DNA of 64,000 bases from Paraburkholderia agricolaris (GCF_009455635.1 NZ_QPER01000001.1:4092001-4156000), one strand, 5' to 3'; shown: positions 1-9,611, counted from the first letter of the stretch. Notes: generated by a model from the sequence alone, not told the origin. Numbers and translations: made by a program.

Positions 1-37
1 GGGCACGCAGAGTGAACGACATCAGGAGACAAGTCAT

Positions 38-1531
38 ATGAACGCACCCGTCGAACTGACGGCCGAAGTTCTCGCCCAGCGCCAGCGAGAAGTCGTACAG
101 GCGCTGATGGCCGTGCTGCCGACCCACTGCCTGCTGTATCGCGAAGAAGATACCGTCGCTTACGAGTGCGACGGCCTCGCAGCCTACCGGCGTCTGCCGC
201 TCGCGGTTGCGTTGCCGGAGACGGAATCGCAGGTTCAGCGCATCGTGCAGATCTGTCACCGGCTCGACGTGCCGATCGTGCCGCGCGGCGCGGGCACCGG
301 TTTGTCCGGCGGGGCGATGCCGATTCGTCACGGGGTGGTGGTGTCGCTCGCACGCTTTCGCAAGATCGTCGAAGTGGACTCCTACGCCCGAACCGCCACG
401 GTGCAGCCGGGCGTGCGCAATCTGTCGATTTCGGAAGCCGCCGCGCCGTACGGCTTGTACTACGCACCTGACCCGTCGTCGCAGATCGCCTGCACGATCG
501 GCGGCAACGTCTCTGAGAATTCAGGCGGCGTGCACTGCCTCAAATACGGTCTCACCGTGCACAACGTGCTGCGTGTACGCGCCGTCACGATGGAAGGCGA
601 AATCGTCGAGTTCGGTTCGCTCGCGCCGGATGCGCCGGGGCTCGATCTGCTCGCGGTGCTGATCGGCAGTGAAGGCATGTTCGCGATCGTCACTGAAGTC
701 ACCGTCAAGCTGATCCCGAAACCGCAAACGGCGCAGGTCATCATGGCCAGTTTCGACGACGTCGTGAAAGGCGGCGATGCGGTCGCCGGCATCATTGCGG
801 CGGGCATTATTCCGGCCGGTCTGGAGATGATGGACAAACCGGCTACGCGCGCCGTCGAAGAATTCGTCAATGCAGGCTACGACCTCGACGCGGCGGCGAT
901 CCTGCTATGCGAGTCGGATGGCACGCCGGAAGAAGTGGCCGACGAAATCGTGCGCATGACCGCGGTGCTGCGCGAACAGGGCGCTACCCGCATCCAGATT
1001 TCACGCTCGGAAAATGAGCGGCTGCGCTTCTGGTCCGGGCGCAAGAACGCGTTTCCGGCGGCGGGCCGCATTTCTCCCGACTACTACTGCATGGACGGCA
1101 CCGTGCCGCGCCGCAGTATCGGGCCGCTGCTGGCGCGTATCGAAGTGATGGAGAAGAAGTACGGCCTGCGCTGCATCAACGTCTTCCATGCGGGCGACGG
1201 CAACATGCATCCGCTGATCCTGTTCAACGGCAACGATCAGGACGAATGGCACCGCGCCGAGGCATTCGGTTGCGACATCCTCGAAGCCTGTGTCGAACTG
1301 GGTGGCACCGTGACGGGCGAACACGGCGTGGGTATCGAGAAGATCAACTCGATGTGCGTGCAGTTCTCACCGGAAGAGCGCGACACGTTCCACGCGGTCA
1401 AACGCGCCTTTGACGCACCCGGCCTGCTCAATCCCGACAAGGGTATTCCCACCCGTGCCCGGTGCGCCGAGTACGGCAAGATGCACGTACGCGGCGGCTT
1501 GCTGCCGCATCCGGACCTGCCGCGGTTTTAA
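38..1531 (+). CDS. glcD: Glycolate oxidase FAD-binding subunit GlcD
   Basis: Flavoprotein subunit of glycolate oxidase. The family oxidises glycolate to glyoxylate and acts with GlcE and GlcF, passing electrons to the respiratory chain. The 497-residue product (E. coli GlcD is about 499) has an N-terminal PCMH-type FAD-binding domain with the loop VPRGAGTGLSGG at about residues 81-92. A C-terminal FAD-oxidase domain shows HAGDGNMHP near residue 385 and TGEHGVGIEK near 426. The ATG at 38 has AGGAG at 24-28. glcE and glcF follow on the same strand, which favours GlcD over the related D-lactate dehydrogenases. No glcC-type regulator is visible, so the regulator may lie upstream of the window. 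Confidence 0.95.
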   Translation: MNAPVELTAEVLAQRQREVVQALMAVLPTHCLLYREEDTVAYECDGLAAYRRLPLAVALPETESQVQRIVQICHRLDVPIVPRGAGTGLSGGAMPIRHGVVVSLARFRKIVEVDSYARTATVQPGVRNLSISEAAAPYGLYYAPDPSSQIACTIGGNVSENSGGVHCLKYGLTVHNVLRVRAVTMEGEIVEFGSLAPDAPGLDLLAVLIGSEGMFAIVTEVTVKLIPKPQTAQVIMASFDDVVKGGDAVAGIIAAGIIPAGLEMMDKPATRAVEEFVNAGYDLDAAAILLCESDGTPEEVADEIVRMTAVLREQGATRIQISRSENERLRFWSGRKNAFPAAGRISPDYYCMDGTVPRRSIGPLLARIEVMEKKYGLRCINVFHAGDGNMHPLILFNGNDQDEWHRAEAFGCDILEACVELGGTVTGEHGVGIEKINSMCVQFSPEERDTFHAVKRAFDAPGLLNPDKGIPTRARCAEYGKMHVRGGLLPHPDLPRF

Positions 1532-1532
1532 A

Positions 1533-1602
1533 ACGGCTTTAAGACCGCTTTAAGACGGCTTCGACCGTTTCAACGCTGCCGGGCTCAAGTCGGGCCCGCA
1601 GC
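1533..1602 (+). repeat. 11-bp tandem repeats and an imperfect hairpin after glcD
   Basis: Just after the glcD stop, near-identical 11-bp units (ACGGCTTTAAG at 1533-1543, ACCGCTTTAAG at 1544-1554, then a partial unit at 1555-1561) are followed by a hairpin. The hairpin has GCTGC (1575-1579) plus GGGC (1581-1584) pairing with GCCC (1594-1597) plus GCAGC (1598-1602). No U-tract follows, so this is not a standard terminator. It could slow transcription or stabilise the glcD mRNA end. The rest of the 288-bp gap before glcE shows nothing else. Confidence 0.4.
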
Positions 1603-1819
1603 GTCTATCGCGTGCCCGCCGCACGGTCCCGCTTGCCCAGATACCGGGACTCCCACCTCTGCCAGCCTCCGCGCGACTCCCTGCGCCGACGCATTCCGCA
1701 TGTGCCGCGCCCGCACTGCTTTCCAGCGCCCACCCTGATTACCCGATACGGGTCCGCTCCGGGTTGCCAGCGAGCCGCCGCCCGGTACAATCGATCGAAA
1801 CACAACGAAGCAGGGCACC

Positions 1820-2908
1820 ATGGAAGAGGATGACATCGTCGCCATCTGGTCTGAACGCGTGCGTTCAGCCAGCGCCGAAGGGCGCACATTGCGCATCCGT
1901 GGCGGCGGCACCAAAGACTGGTACGGCCAGACGCTGGAAGGTGAGATCCTCGACACGCGCGCTTACCGCGGCATCATCGCTTACGACCCGGCTGAACTGG
2001 TCATCACGGCGCGCGCGGGCACGCCCCTGCTGGAGATCGAGGCCGCACTCGCCGAACGCGATCAGATGCTCGCCTTCGAACCGCCGCATTTCGGCCCGCA
2101 AGCCACCTTCGGCGGCTGCATCGCGGCGGGCATTGCCGGTCCACGCCGCCCTTCAGCAGGTGCCGCGCGCGACTTCGTGCTCGGCGCCGTCGTCATGAAC
2201 GGCCAGGGCCAGGCGTTGCATTTCGGCGGCCAGGTGGTGAAGAACGTTGCCGGTTACGACGTCTCCCGTTTGATGGCCGGTTCACTCGGCACACTTGGGC
2301 TGATCCTCGAGTTGTCGGTCAAGGTACTGCCGGTGCCGCAAGCCGAAACCACGCTCAAATTCGATATGAACGGCACAGATGCGGTCCGCAAGCTCAACGA
2401 ATGGGGCGGCCGGCCGCTGCCGATTACCGCGAGCGCATGGCGTCATGGCACGCTGGCCGTGCGGATGGCCGGCGCGGAAGCTGCGGTCAAGGCCGCGCGT
2501 ACGGCGCTCGGCGGCGAAGTCGTCGACGCCGTCGAAGCGGAGCGTTTCTGGGCCGGCCTGCGTGAACAGACCGACTCGTTCTTCGCGGCTATCCCACCGA
2601 AAGCCGCGCTGTGGCGCCTCGCCCTGCCGTCGATCACCGAGCCGCTGCAATTGCCCGGCGCGCAACTGATGGAATGGGGCGGCAGCCAACGCTGGTGGAT
2701 CACCGATACCGACGCACAGACCGTGCGTATCAGCGCCAAACAGGCCGGCGGCCACGCCACCATCTTCCGTACCGGCCACGGCTACGACCGCGGCGCCGGG
2801 GTGTTCACGCCGCTGCCCGCGCCGCTGATGAAAATCCATCGCGGCCTGAAAACCGCCTTCGACCCAGCCCGCATTTTCAATCGCGGCCGTCTCTACCCCG
2901 ACTTCTGA
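1820..2908 (+). CDS. glcE: Glycolate oxidase FAD-binding subunit GlcE
   Basis: Second flavin-binding subunit of glycolate oxidase, 362 residues (E. coli GlcE about 350). The N-terminal FAD-binding half shows RGGGTKDWYG at about residues 30-39, the shortened form of the GlcD FAD loop, and YDVSRLMAGSLGTLGL near residue 150. The C-terminal oxidase domain is reduced, as is usual for GlcE, and ends in FDPARIFNRGRLYPDF, a typical terminus. The ATG at 1820 is preceded by a weak purine stretch (CAGGG). glcF starts 8 nt after the stop, so these two are translationally close, whereas glcD lies 288 nt upstream. Confidence 0.94.
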   Translation: MEEDDIVAIWSERVRSASAEGRTLRIRGGGTKDWYGQTLEGEILDTRAYRGIIAYDPAELVITARAGTPLLEIEAALAERDQMLAFEPPHFGPQATFGGCIAAGIAGPRRPSAGAARDFVLGAVVMNGQGQALHFGGQVVKNVAGYDVSRLMAGSLGTLGLILELSVKVLPVPQAETTLKFDMNGTDAVRKLNEWGGRPLPITASAWRHGTLAVRMAGAEAAVKAARTALGGEVVDAVEAERFWAGLREQTDSFFAAIPPKAALWRLALPSITEPLQLPGAQLMEWGGSQRWWITDTDAQTVRISAKQAGGHATIFRTGHGYDRGAGVFTPLPAPLMKIHRGLKTAFDPARIFNRGRLYPDF

Positions 2909-2916
2909 GCCACGCG

Positions 2917-4143
2917 ATGCAAACCAATCTCGCGGACTTCATTCGCAACACGCCCGATGGCGACGAGGCCGACGCCATCCTGCGCAATTGCGTGCATTGC
3001 GGTTTCTGCACGGCGACCTGCCCGACCTACCAGATTCTCGGCGACGAACTCGATGGCCCGCGCGGGCGCATCTATCTGATCAAGCAGATGGTGGAAGGCG
3101 CGGCGGTCACGCGCAGCACTCAGGTCCACCTGGATCGCTGCCTCACCTGCCGCAACTGCGAAACGACCTGCCCGTCCGGCGTGCAATACGGCAGGCTGGT
3201 CGAGATCGGCCGCAAGATCACCGAGGAAAAAGTCACGCGTCCCCTCGGTCAGCGGATGGTGCGCCGGCTGCTCGCGAGCTTCGTGCCGAACAGCGCACTG
3301 TTCACGCCGACCATGCGCCTCGGTCAGCATGTGCGCGCGCTCCTGCCCAAAAAACTGCGCGACAAGGTGCCCGCCCGGCAACGTCCGCTCGAATGGCCGA
3401 CCGCGCAACATCCGCGCAAGATGCTGATGCTCGCCGGCTGCGTGCAACCGTCGATGATGCCGAACGTCAACATCGCCACCGCGCGCGTGCTCGACGCCCT
3501 GGGAGTGGAAACGCTGATCGCGCCGGAAGCAGGCTGTTGTGGCGCGATCCGGCTGCACCTGGGCTACACCGACGAAGCGCTCGACGACCTGCGCGCCAAC
3601 ATCGACGCATGGTGGCCCTATATCGAGCAAGGTGTCGAAGCGATCGTCATGAACGCGTCCGGCTGCGGCGCGACAGTCAAGGAATACGCGCATCTGCTGC
3701 GCAACGATCCCGCGTATGCGGAAAAAGCGCGCCGCGTGACCGAATTGACGCGGGACATCGCGGAGATCCTGCCGGAGTTCGAAGAAGCGCTCGCCGCCGT
3801 GACGCGCCGCCGCGCGATCCATACGGTGGCGTTCCATCCGCCGTGCACGTTGCAGCATGGTCAGCAGGTGCGCGGCAAGGTCGAACATCTGCTGGCGGCG
3901 CTCGGCGTGGAAGTGCGCCTGCCCGCCGACAGCCATCTATGCTGCGGCTCGGCCGGCACTTATTCGCTGACGCAGCCCAGGCTCTCGTACGCACTGCGCG
4001 ATCAGAAGCTCGAGCGGCTGCAGGCGCAGGAGCCGCAGGTGATCGTATCGGCGAACGTCGGCTGCATCGCCCATCTGCAAAGCGGTACGTCCACGCCGGT
4101 CGCACACTGGATCGAACTGGTGGAGCATATGCTGTCCACCTGA
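2917..4143 (+). CDS. glcF: Glycolate oxidase iron-sulfur subunit GlcF
   Basis: Electron-transfer subunit of glycolate oxidase, 408 residues (E. coli GlcF 407). Two 4Fe-4S motifs are visible: CVHCGFCTATCP with cysteines at 25, 28, 31 and 35, and CLTCRNCETTCP with cysteines at 75, 78, 81 and 85. The C-terminal half carries two CCG domains (GCCGAIRLH and HLCCGSAGTYS), usual for GlcF, LutA and heterodisulfide-reductase-like subunits. The reading frame is open upstream to 2611, but that would overlap glcE. The ATG at 2917 gives the normal N-terminus MQTNLADFIRNT and lies 8 nt after the glcE stop, so it was chosen. Confidence 0.94.
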   Translation: MQTNLADFIRNTPDGDEADAILRNCVHCGFCTATCPTYQILGDELDGPRGRIYLIKQMVEGAAVTRSTQVHLDRCLTCRNCETTCPSGVQYGRLVEIGRKITEEKVTRPLGQRMVRRLLASFVPNSALFTPTMRLGQHVRALLPKKLRDKVPARQRPLEWPTAQHPRKMLMLAGCVQPSMMPNVNIATARVLDALGVETLIAPEAGCCGAIRLHLGYTDEALDDLRANIDAWWPYIEQGVEAIVMNASGCGATVKEYAHLLRNDPAYAEKARRVTELTRDIAEILPEFEEALAAVTRRRAIHTVAFHPPCTLQHGQQVRGKVEHLLAALGVEVRLPADSHLCCGSAGTYSLTQPRLSYALRDQKLERLQAQEPQVIVSANVGCIAHLQSGTSTPVAHWIELVEHMLST

Positions 4144-4297
4144 AACGATCGATCCCGATCGCGAAGCGCGGCACGTGGCTTGCGATGCTTCACCGCAAGC
4201 CACGTTCGTTTGTCCGAGTCATTGTCAGGAAGCGGCACGAGGCGCGGCGTCCGTATAATTCGACCATTGTCTTTCGCTGGACTTCCGGTTCCATCCC

Positions 4298-4996
4298 ATG
4301 CCATATCTGATCCACAACCTCGAAGCGGTGCGGCAGCGCATCGCCCTCGCGGCGCAAGTCGCCGGACGCGATCCGCATTCGATCACCCTGCTCGCGGTCT
4401 CGAAGACGTTTCCCGCCGAAGACGTGCGCGCCGCCTACAAAGCCGGGCAGCGCGCGTTCGGTGAAAACTATGTGCAGGAATCGCTCTCCAAGATCGAAAC
4501 GCTGGCCGATCTGCGCACCGCGCTCGAATGGCATTTCATCGGACCATTGCAATCGAACAAGACGCGGCCGGTTGCGGAGAATTTTGACTGGGTACATTCG
4601 GTCGACCGTCTGAAGATCGCTCAACGGCTGTCGGAGCAGCGTCCGGACAACCTGCCGCCGTTGAACGTCTGCCTGCAGGTCAACATTAGCGGCGAAGCGT
4701 CCAAAAGCGGTGTGAGCATTCCCGAGGCGGTGGAAGTCGCACAGACCATCGCCGCGCTGCCTAAGCTGAAGCTACGCGGCCTGATGGCGATTCCTGAACC
4801 GGCCGGTGGCATCGAAGAACAGCGCGTGCCGCATCGGCAACTACGCGAGCTGTTCGAACGCCTGCAAAATGACGGCCTTGAACTCGATACGCTGTCCATG
4901 GGCATGTCAAGCGACCTCGAAGCCGCAGTGCTGGAAGGCGCGACGATCGTGCGCGTCGGCACCGCGATTTTCGGCGCACGAGATTACTCCAACTGA
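4298..4996 (+). CDS. yggS: YggS/PLPBP family pyridoxal-phosphate homeostasis protein
   Basis: Member of the YggS/PROSC (PLPHP) family, which binds PLP in a single TIM-barrel domain and helps balance vitamin B6 and amino-acid pools without a known catalytic activity. The protein has 232 residues (E. coli YggS 234). The PLP-binding lysine is expected at K36 in LLAVSKTFPAEDV. Other family signatures are HFIGPLQSNKTR near residue 82 and SMGMSSDLEAA near 203. It sits 47 nt upstream of proC, the common yggS-proC pairing, and probably shares its transcript. The upstream TATAAT-like TATAATTC at 4254-4261 could be a -10 element. Confidence 0.92.
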   Translation: MPYLIHNLEAVRQRIALAAQVAGRDPHSITLLAVSKTFPAEDVRAAYKAGQRAFGENYVQESLSKIETLADLRTALEWHFIGPLQSNKTRPVAENFDWVHSVDRLKIAQRLSEQRPDNLPPLNVCLQVNISGEASKSGVSIPEAVEVAQTIAALPKLKLRGLMAIPEPAGGIEEQRVPHRQLRELFERLQNDGLELDTLSMGMSSDLEAAVLEGATIVRVGTAIFGARDYSN

Positions 4997-5043
4997 CCGT
5001 TTCGGCCCTTGGCGGCTTCACACGGAACTTTTCACGGAACATC

Positions 5044-5859
5044 ATGAAAATTGCTTTTATCGGTGGTGGCAACATGGCGGCGGCGTTGATCGGCGGCCTC
5101 ATCAAGCGCGGCGTCGCGCCCGCTGATCTGTACGCGATCGATCCCAACGAAGAGGCGCGCAAGCGCAATGAGCAGCAATTCGGCATCAAGACCGGCGCCG
5201 CCGCGGACGCCGCGCTCGCCCCGTACGACGCCGTCGTGCTGGCGGTGAAACCGCAAATCCTGAAGAACGTCGCCGGGTCACTGGCGCCGCATCTGCAGGC
5301 GTCGCAACTGGTAATCAGCATCGTCGCGGGCATTCGCATGGATGACATGTCGCGCTGGCTGAACGGCCATGCCCGCATCGTGCGCGTGATGCCGAATACG
5401 CCGGCGCTGATCGGCATGGGCGTAACGGGCCTCGTCGCGACCGGCAGCGTCGACGAGACCGGCCGCGCGCTCGCGTCGCAGGTGTTGGGCGCTGTCGGCG
5501 AAACCGTCTGGTTCGACGACGAAGCGAAGATCGACGCCGTCACCGCGATCTCGGGCAGCGGTCCCGCTTACGTGTTTTATTTCATCGAAGCGTTGCAGGA
5601 AGCCGCGCGCCAGCTCGGCATGGATGAAGCGCAAGGCCGCGCGCTGGCGGTTGCGACCTTCACCGGTGCGGCACAATTGGCCGCAAACTCGGACGAACCC
5701 CCGAGTCTGTTGCGCGAACGTGTGACGTCGAAGGGCGGCACCACCGCGGCCGCGCTGGCGTCGTTCGATGCCAGCGGAATCAAGGACGCAATCGTCCGCG
5801 GCGCACTCGCTGCCGATGCACGCGCCAGGGAAATGGGCGACGAGTTCGGCAAGCAGTAA
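5044..5859 (+). CDS. proC: Pyrroline-5-carboxylate reductase ProC
   Basis: Catalyses the last step of proline synthesis, NAD(P)H-dependent reduction of 1-pyrroline-5-carboxylate to proline, in the cytoplasm. The 271-residue protein (E. coli 269) begins with the Rossmann motif IGGGNMAAALIGGL at residues 5-18. The C-terminal dimerisation domain holds SGSGPAYVFYFIEAL near residue 171 and the signature LLRERVTSKGGTTAAAL near 222-238. It follows yggS by 47 nt. The 3' end faces ubiA, with only 40 nt between the two stop codons. Confidence 0.96.
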   Translation: MKIAFIGGGNMAAALIGGLIKRGVAPADLYAIDPNEEARKRNEQQFGIKTGAAADAALAPYDAVVLAVKPQILKNVAGSLAPHLQASQLVISIVAGIRMDDMSRWLNGHARIVRVMPNTPALIGMGVTGLVATGSVDETGRALASQVLGAVGETVWFDDEAKIDAVTAISGSGPAYVFYFIEALQEAARQLGMDEAQGRALAVATFTGAAQLAANSDEPPSLLRERVTSKGGTTAAALASFDASGIKDAIVRGALAADARAREMGDEFGKQ

Positions 5860-5898
5860 GCGCGGTTCGAGATTTGCGGGTTGGCTGGCGCGGAAGAA

Positions 5899-6762
5899 TT
5901 AAAACGAAGCAGCCGCGTAATGCGCGGCAATGCCGACAAACAACGCGCCGCCCAACCAGTTGTTATGACGGAACGCCGCGAAGCACGCCATCCGCTCGCG
6001 ATTGCGGATCAACTTGTAGTGATAGATCGCGCAGCCCACCGCCGCTACCCAGCCCAGCCAATACAACATGCCGAAGCCGAGCACTACGCCGATGCCGACG
6101 TAAATGCCCAGCGTGGCCGCGTAGCACAGCATGATCGCCGCCACGTCGAAGCGGCCGAAGGTCAGCGCCGAGGTGCGGATGCCGATCTTGATGTCGTCGT
6201 CGCGATCGACCATCGCGTATTCCGTGTCGTACGCAACCGACCAGAATATATTGGCCAGCAGCATGATCCACGCGAGCATCGGCACATGATCCTGAATCGC
6301 GGCAAACGCCATCGGAATCCCGAAGCCGAACGCAATGCCCAGGTACGCCTGCGGAATCGCGAAGAAGCGCTTTGTGAACGGATACGAACCCGCGACGAAC
6401 AATGCCGCCACCGATAGCTCCTTGGTCAGCGTATTGAGCGGCAGGATCAGCAAAAACGCCAGCAGCGACAAACCGGCCGCCAGCGCCACCGCCTCCCATG
6501 CCTTGATCTTGCCCGACGTGATCGGACGGTTTTCCGTGCGCTTCACATAGCGGTCGAAGTCGCGATCCGCGTAGTCGTTGATCGCACAGCCCGCCGAGCG
6601 CATCAGCACCGTACCCACCGTGAAGATCACCAGCAACGGCCACGAAGGATGGCCGTCGGACGCAATCCACAGTGCATTGAGCGTCGGCCACAGCAGCAGC
6701 AGGCTGCCGATCGGCTTGTCCATGCGCACGAGGCGCAGATACAGGGGAAGTCGGGCGAACAT
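5899..6762 (-). CDS. ubiA: 4-hydroxybenzoate octaprenyltransferase UbiA
   Basis: Integral membrane prenyltransferase that attaches a polyprenyl chain to 4-hydroxybenzoate, an early step of ubiquinone synthesis. The protein has 287 residues (E. coli 290). Both Mg2+/diphosphate-binding motifs are present: [12 protein letters not shown] near residue 62 and [13 protein letters not shown] near 180. Several hydrophobic segments fit the usual nine-helix fold. The N-terminus [19 protein letters not shown] is typical. It is a single gene, convergent with proC, about 150 bp downstream of the dps terminator. Confidence 0.95.
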   Translation of the reverse strand: MFARLPLYLRLVRMDKPIGSLLLLWPTLNALWIASDGHPSWPLLVIFTVGTVLMRSAGCAINDYADRDFDRYVKRTENRPITSGKIKAWEAVALAAGLSLLAFLLILPLNTLTKELSVAALFVAGSYPFTKRFFAIPQAYLGIAFGFGIPMAFAAIQDHVPMLAWIMLLANIFWSVAYDTEYAMVDRDDDIKIGIRTSALTFGRFDVAAIMLCYAATLGIYVGIGVVLGFGMLYWLGWVAAVGCAIYHYKLIRNRERMACFAAFRHNNWLGGALFVGIAAHYAAASF

Positions 6763-6911
6763 GGGCGGATTCGGTGAAGTGCAGACGGTGCCGCTATTTT
6801 ACGGGATGCGGACGGCAGACGGACTTCATGCCAACGGCGGCCGACATGTTGCACGCCGGATTCGGATGCAAGCGCTGCCACGGCCGCAGCCGGGTCCGAA
6901 TCGGGCACTGC

Positions 6912-6942
6912 AAAAAACAAAGCCTCCCGCAAAGGGAGGCTC
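6912..6942 (-). terminator. Rho-independent terminator of dps
   Basis: On the minus strand a perfect 7-bp stem (GCCTCCC at 6922-6928 pairing with GGGAGGC at 6934-6940) is followed by a T-rich tail, TTTGTTTTTT. It lies about 80 nt beyond the dps stop and separates dps from ubiA. Confidence 0.8.
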
Positions 6943-7018
6943 GTTTGTGTTCCTGTTCAACGCGAAGCTCGAGCGCCATGCTGAAATCGTGCACTCAGCG
7001 CTCCAAACGCCAGCCCAA

Positions 7019-7507
7019 TCACGCCAGCATCGAGCGCAGCATCCACGCGGTCTTTTCGTGCGTTTGCATGCGTTGCGTCAGCAGGTCGGCGGTCGGCTCG
7101 TCGTTAGCCGCTTCCGTCGACGGGAAAATCGCGCGCGCGGTACGCACCACGGCTTCCTGACCTTCCACCAGTTGGCGGATCATTTCTTCCGCGGCCGGCA
7201 CACCGTCCGCTTCCGGAATCGATGAGAGCTTCGCGAATTCCTTGTAGCTGCCCGGCGCATGCACGCCCAGCGCGCGAATCCGTTCGGCGATCGAATCGAC
7301 CGCCAGCGCCAGCTCGTTGTATTGCGTTTCGAACATCAGGTGCAGCGTGTTGAACATCGGACCCGTCACATTCCAGTGGAAGTTGTGAGTCTTCAGATAC
7401 AGCGTGTAGGTGTCGGCGAGCAGTCGCGACAACCCTTCTGCAATCTTCTTGCGATCCTTGTCGCTGATCCCGATATTGACGTGCTGTACAGCTTCTTTCT
7501 TGGCCAT
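7019..7507 (-). CDS. dps: Dps ferritin-like DNA-protecting protein
   Basis: Mini-ferritin that forms a 12-subunit shell, oxidises Fe2+ with hydrogen peroxide and protects DNA. The 162-residue protein (E. coli 167) has the ferroxidase signature [16 protein letters not shown] followed by FETQYNELA and [12 protein letters not shown], typical of Dps. The frame is open further upstream, but the ATG at 7507 has AAGGAG at a good distance and gives the usual length. Its place behind oxyR, a catalase and two small ORFs on the same strand makes a peroxide-defence cluster, so OxyR control is likely but not shown. A terminator follows at 6912-6942. Confidence 0.93.
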   Translation of the reverse strand: MAKKEAVQHVNIGISDKDRKKIAEGLSRLLADTYTLYLKTHNFHWNVTGPMFNTLHLMFETQYNELALAVDSIAERIRALGVHAPGSYKEFAKLSSIPEADGVPAAEEMIRQLVEGQEAVVRTARAIFPSTEAANDEPTADLLTQRMQTHEKTAWMLRSMLA

Positions 7508-7679
7508 GACGACTCCTTTGAAGAGTGATACGAACCGATCGGCAATGTGACGGTGCGCGATTGGCAAACCCGCAAACCCGGCACCTCGAACGCCCGCCAG
7601 TTTATCTTAGAAAGCAAACGCGTTCGTGTGACGCGTGGTCGCTTGCAGCACCCGCCGCCTCGTGTTCAATCACGTGCAA

Positions 7680-7841
7680 TCACGCTCCCAGCGTGTGCTG
7701 CAGCGCCTGCACAACGATCACTGTCCAGCCGCTCAAGACGATCGCGAATCCCACCGACTTGCGCAGCATCAATGCTTGCCGCTGTTGCGCCTCGCGTACT
7801 GAGGACACGCCGCCAAGAGTGGACATCATCATCTGGATCAT
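7680..7841 (-). CDS. Small single-pass membrane peptide (53 residues)
   Basis: A short gene between katA and dps on the same strand. The ATG at 7841 has AAGGAG upstream at about 8 nt, a good ribosome-binding site, so the longer upstream extension of the frame was not used. The peptide begins MIQMMMSTLGG, has a polar basic middle (VREAQQRQALMLRKS) and one hydrophobic helix near its C-terminus, VGFAIVLSGWTVIVVQAL. I do not recognise a family. Its position suggests coexpression with the catalase or dps. The good SD and clear helix support a real gene. Confidence 0.6.
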   Translation of the reverse strand: MIQMMMSTLGGVSSVREAQQRQALMLRKSVGFAIVLSGWTVIVVQALQHTLGA

Positions 7842-7928
7842 GATCGTGCTCCTTCGATTCGTATCATTACCGGCGGGGCGCCGCTGCGCCCCACCCTGCT
7901 GCATCAACTCAATTCAACTGCTTACTGC

Positions 7929-9383
7929 TTACTTCTTGCTACTTTCGGCGAGTTCGGCCAGCGCGGCGATCACGCCATCCGCATAGGCCGGATCGGCGCG
8001 GCGGAAATGCTCGATCTGACGCGCGACGATTTCCTGCGGCACACCGTTGATATGGCGTGCGATATTGCCGAACAAACGCTGGCGTTGTGCCGCGTCGAAC
8101 AGGGCGAACAACATACCCGGCTGCGTGTAGTAGTCCTCGTCCTGGCGATGGTCATAACGATCCACCGTACCCGCTGCGAGCGGCGGCTCCGACGCGTTGC
8201 TGTCCTGCGCGAAATCGCCGAAGCGATTCGGCTCGTAGTTCACGGTGCCGCCAAGGTTGCCGTCCGTGCGCATCGCGCCGTCGCGATGGAACGAATGATG
8301 GACCGGACAGCGCGGCGCATTCACCGGAATCTGATGGTGATTGACGCCGAGACGATAACGCTGGGTGTCGCCATACGAGAACAAACGGCCCTGCAACAGA
8401 CGGTCCGGCGAGAAGCCGATACCCGGCACCACATTGGCCGGCGTGAACGCGGCCTGCTCCACGTCCGAGAAGTAGTTCGCCGCGTTGCGGTTCAACTCGA
8501 TCGTGCCGACGTCGATCAACGGGTAGTCCTTCTGTGACCACACCTTCGTGATGTCGAACGGATTGAAGCGATAGTTCGCCGCGTCCGCCTCCGGCATCAC
8601 CTGAATGGCAAAACGCCATCTCGGGAAGTTGCCGGCATCAATGCTCGTGAGCAAATCCTGTTGTGCGCTTTCACGGTTCTGTGCAACCACCCGCGCCGCT
8701 TCGGCGTCGGTAAAGTTCTCGACGCCCTGCATCGACTTGAAGTGGAACTTCACCCAGAAACGCTCGTTGTTCGCGTTGATGAACGAATACGTGTGCGAAC
8801 CGAAGCCGTGCATCTGCCGGTAGTTCTTCGGAATACCGCGATCGCTCATCAGAATGGTGACCTGATGCAACGACTCCGGATGACGCGACCAGAAATCCCA
8901 TGCCGCAACATTGCTACGCATGTTGGTGTACGGATCGCGCTTTTGCGTGTGAATGAAGTCCGGGAACTTCAGCGGGTCGCGGATAAAGAACACCGGCGTG
9001 TTGTTGCCGACCACGTCCCAGTTACCTTCTTCGGTGTAGAACTTGATCGAGAAACCGCGCACGTCGCGTTCCGCGTCGGCGGCGCCACGCTCGCCCGCCA
9101 CCGTCGAAAAACGCATGAAAAGCGGCGTGTCCTTGCCGACCTGCGCAAACACCTTTGCCTTCGTGTAACGCGAGATGTCGTGCGTGACCTTCAGCGTGCC
9201 GAATGCGCCGGAACCCTTGGCATGAACACGACGCTCCGGAATCACTTCGCGATCGAAGTGAGCGAGTTTTTCGAGCAGCCACACGTCTTGCAGGACGACC
9301 GGACCGCGCGCGCCGGCGGTCATCGAATTCTGGTTGTCGGCGATGGGTGCACCGGCTGCATTGGTGAGCTTACGTTCGGACAT
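7929..9383 (-). CDS. katA: Small-subunit monofunctional heme catalase
   Basis: Decomposes hydrogen peroxide to water and oxygen. The 484-residue length matches clade 3 small-subunit catalases (about 480) rather than the large KatE type (about 750). The distal histidine lies in [12 protein letters not shown] near residue 54. The distal asparagine is in [14 protein letters not shown] near residue 127. The proximal heme tyrosine is in [14 protein letters not shown] near residue 337. The ATG at 9383 has AGGAG upstream. It lies downstream of oxyR and a 46-residue ORF on the same strand. A likely OxyR-type promoter lies at 9653-9721. The symbol katA is by similarity of type. Confidence 0.95.
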   Translation of the reverse strand: MSERKLTNAAGAPIADNQNSMTAGARGPVVLQDVWLLEKLAHFDREVIPERRVHAKGSGAFGTLKVTHDISRYTKAKVFAQVGKDTPLFMRFSTVAGERGAADAERDVRGFSIKFYTEEGNWDVVGNNTPVFFIRDPLKFPDFIHTQKRDPYTNMRSNVAAWDFWSRHPESLHQVTILMSDRGIPKNYRQMHGFGSHTYSFINANNERFWVKFHFKSMQGVENFTDAEAARVVAQNRESAQQDLLTSIDAGNFPRWRFAIQVMPEADAANYRFNPFDITKVWSQKDYPLIDVGTIELNRNAANYFSDVEQAAFTPANVVPGIGFSPDRLLQGRLFSYGDTQRYRLGVNHHQIPVNAPRCPVHHSFHRDGAMRTDGNLGGTVNYEPNRFGDFAQDSNASEPPLAAGTVDRYDHRQDEDYYTQPGMLFALFDAAQRQRLFGNIARHINGVPQEIVARQIEHFRRADPAYADGVIAALAELAESSKK

Positions 9384-9452
9384 GCGGGACTCCTGAGTGG
9401 CTTTTATCGGAAACAGAACGGGAGAAGTGGTGCGGCGCGCTAACGCTACGGT

Positions 9453-9479
9453 TCAAGCGGATCAAGCGGCTCAAGCGGA
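9453..9479 (-). repeat. Three 9-bp tandem units giving three in-frame stop codons
   Basis: On the minus strand the unit (T/G)CCGCTTGA occurs three times in a row (9471-9479, 9462-9470, 9453-9461). The first copy ends the 46-residue ORF. Because the unit is 9 bp, each copy supplies a TGA in the same frame, so the stop is triplicated. Confidence 0.7.
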
Positions 9480-9611
9480 TAGGGCCCGGTCGACCAGCAA
9501 GGACAGCGCAACCGTGCGCAAACCGCGCACCGATGCGGCGAAGCTGCCGGTGGTCACGCGAGTGGATTGAGCGGCGACGGTTTGGACTTGCTGCGGGTTC
9601 GACTGCGTCAT
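9471..9611 (-). CDS. 46-residue ORF upstream of katA, possible leader peptide
   Basis: Starts at the ATG at 9611 with a strong Shine-Dalgarno (GGAGGA at about 9615-9620) and ends at the TGA at 9471-9473, 87 nt before the catalase start. The product begins MTQSNPQQVQTVAAQ, is Gln/Ser/Thr-rich in its first half, and ends in a short amphipathic helix with Arg, Leu and Val (VRGLRTVALSLLVDRAL). It lies between the proposed katA promoter and katA, so it would be the first translated unit of that mRNA. No family is recognised. It may be a separate small protein or a leader peptide affecting katA expression. Confidence 0.55.
   Translation of the reverse strand: MTQSNPQQVQTVAAQSTRVTTGSFAASVRGLRTVALSLLVDRALSA

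Noticed and set aside
2611..2916. Upstream extension of glcF
   Set aside because: Would overlap glcE by about 300 bp, and the Arg/Pro-rich sequence is not part of the GlcF family.
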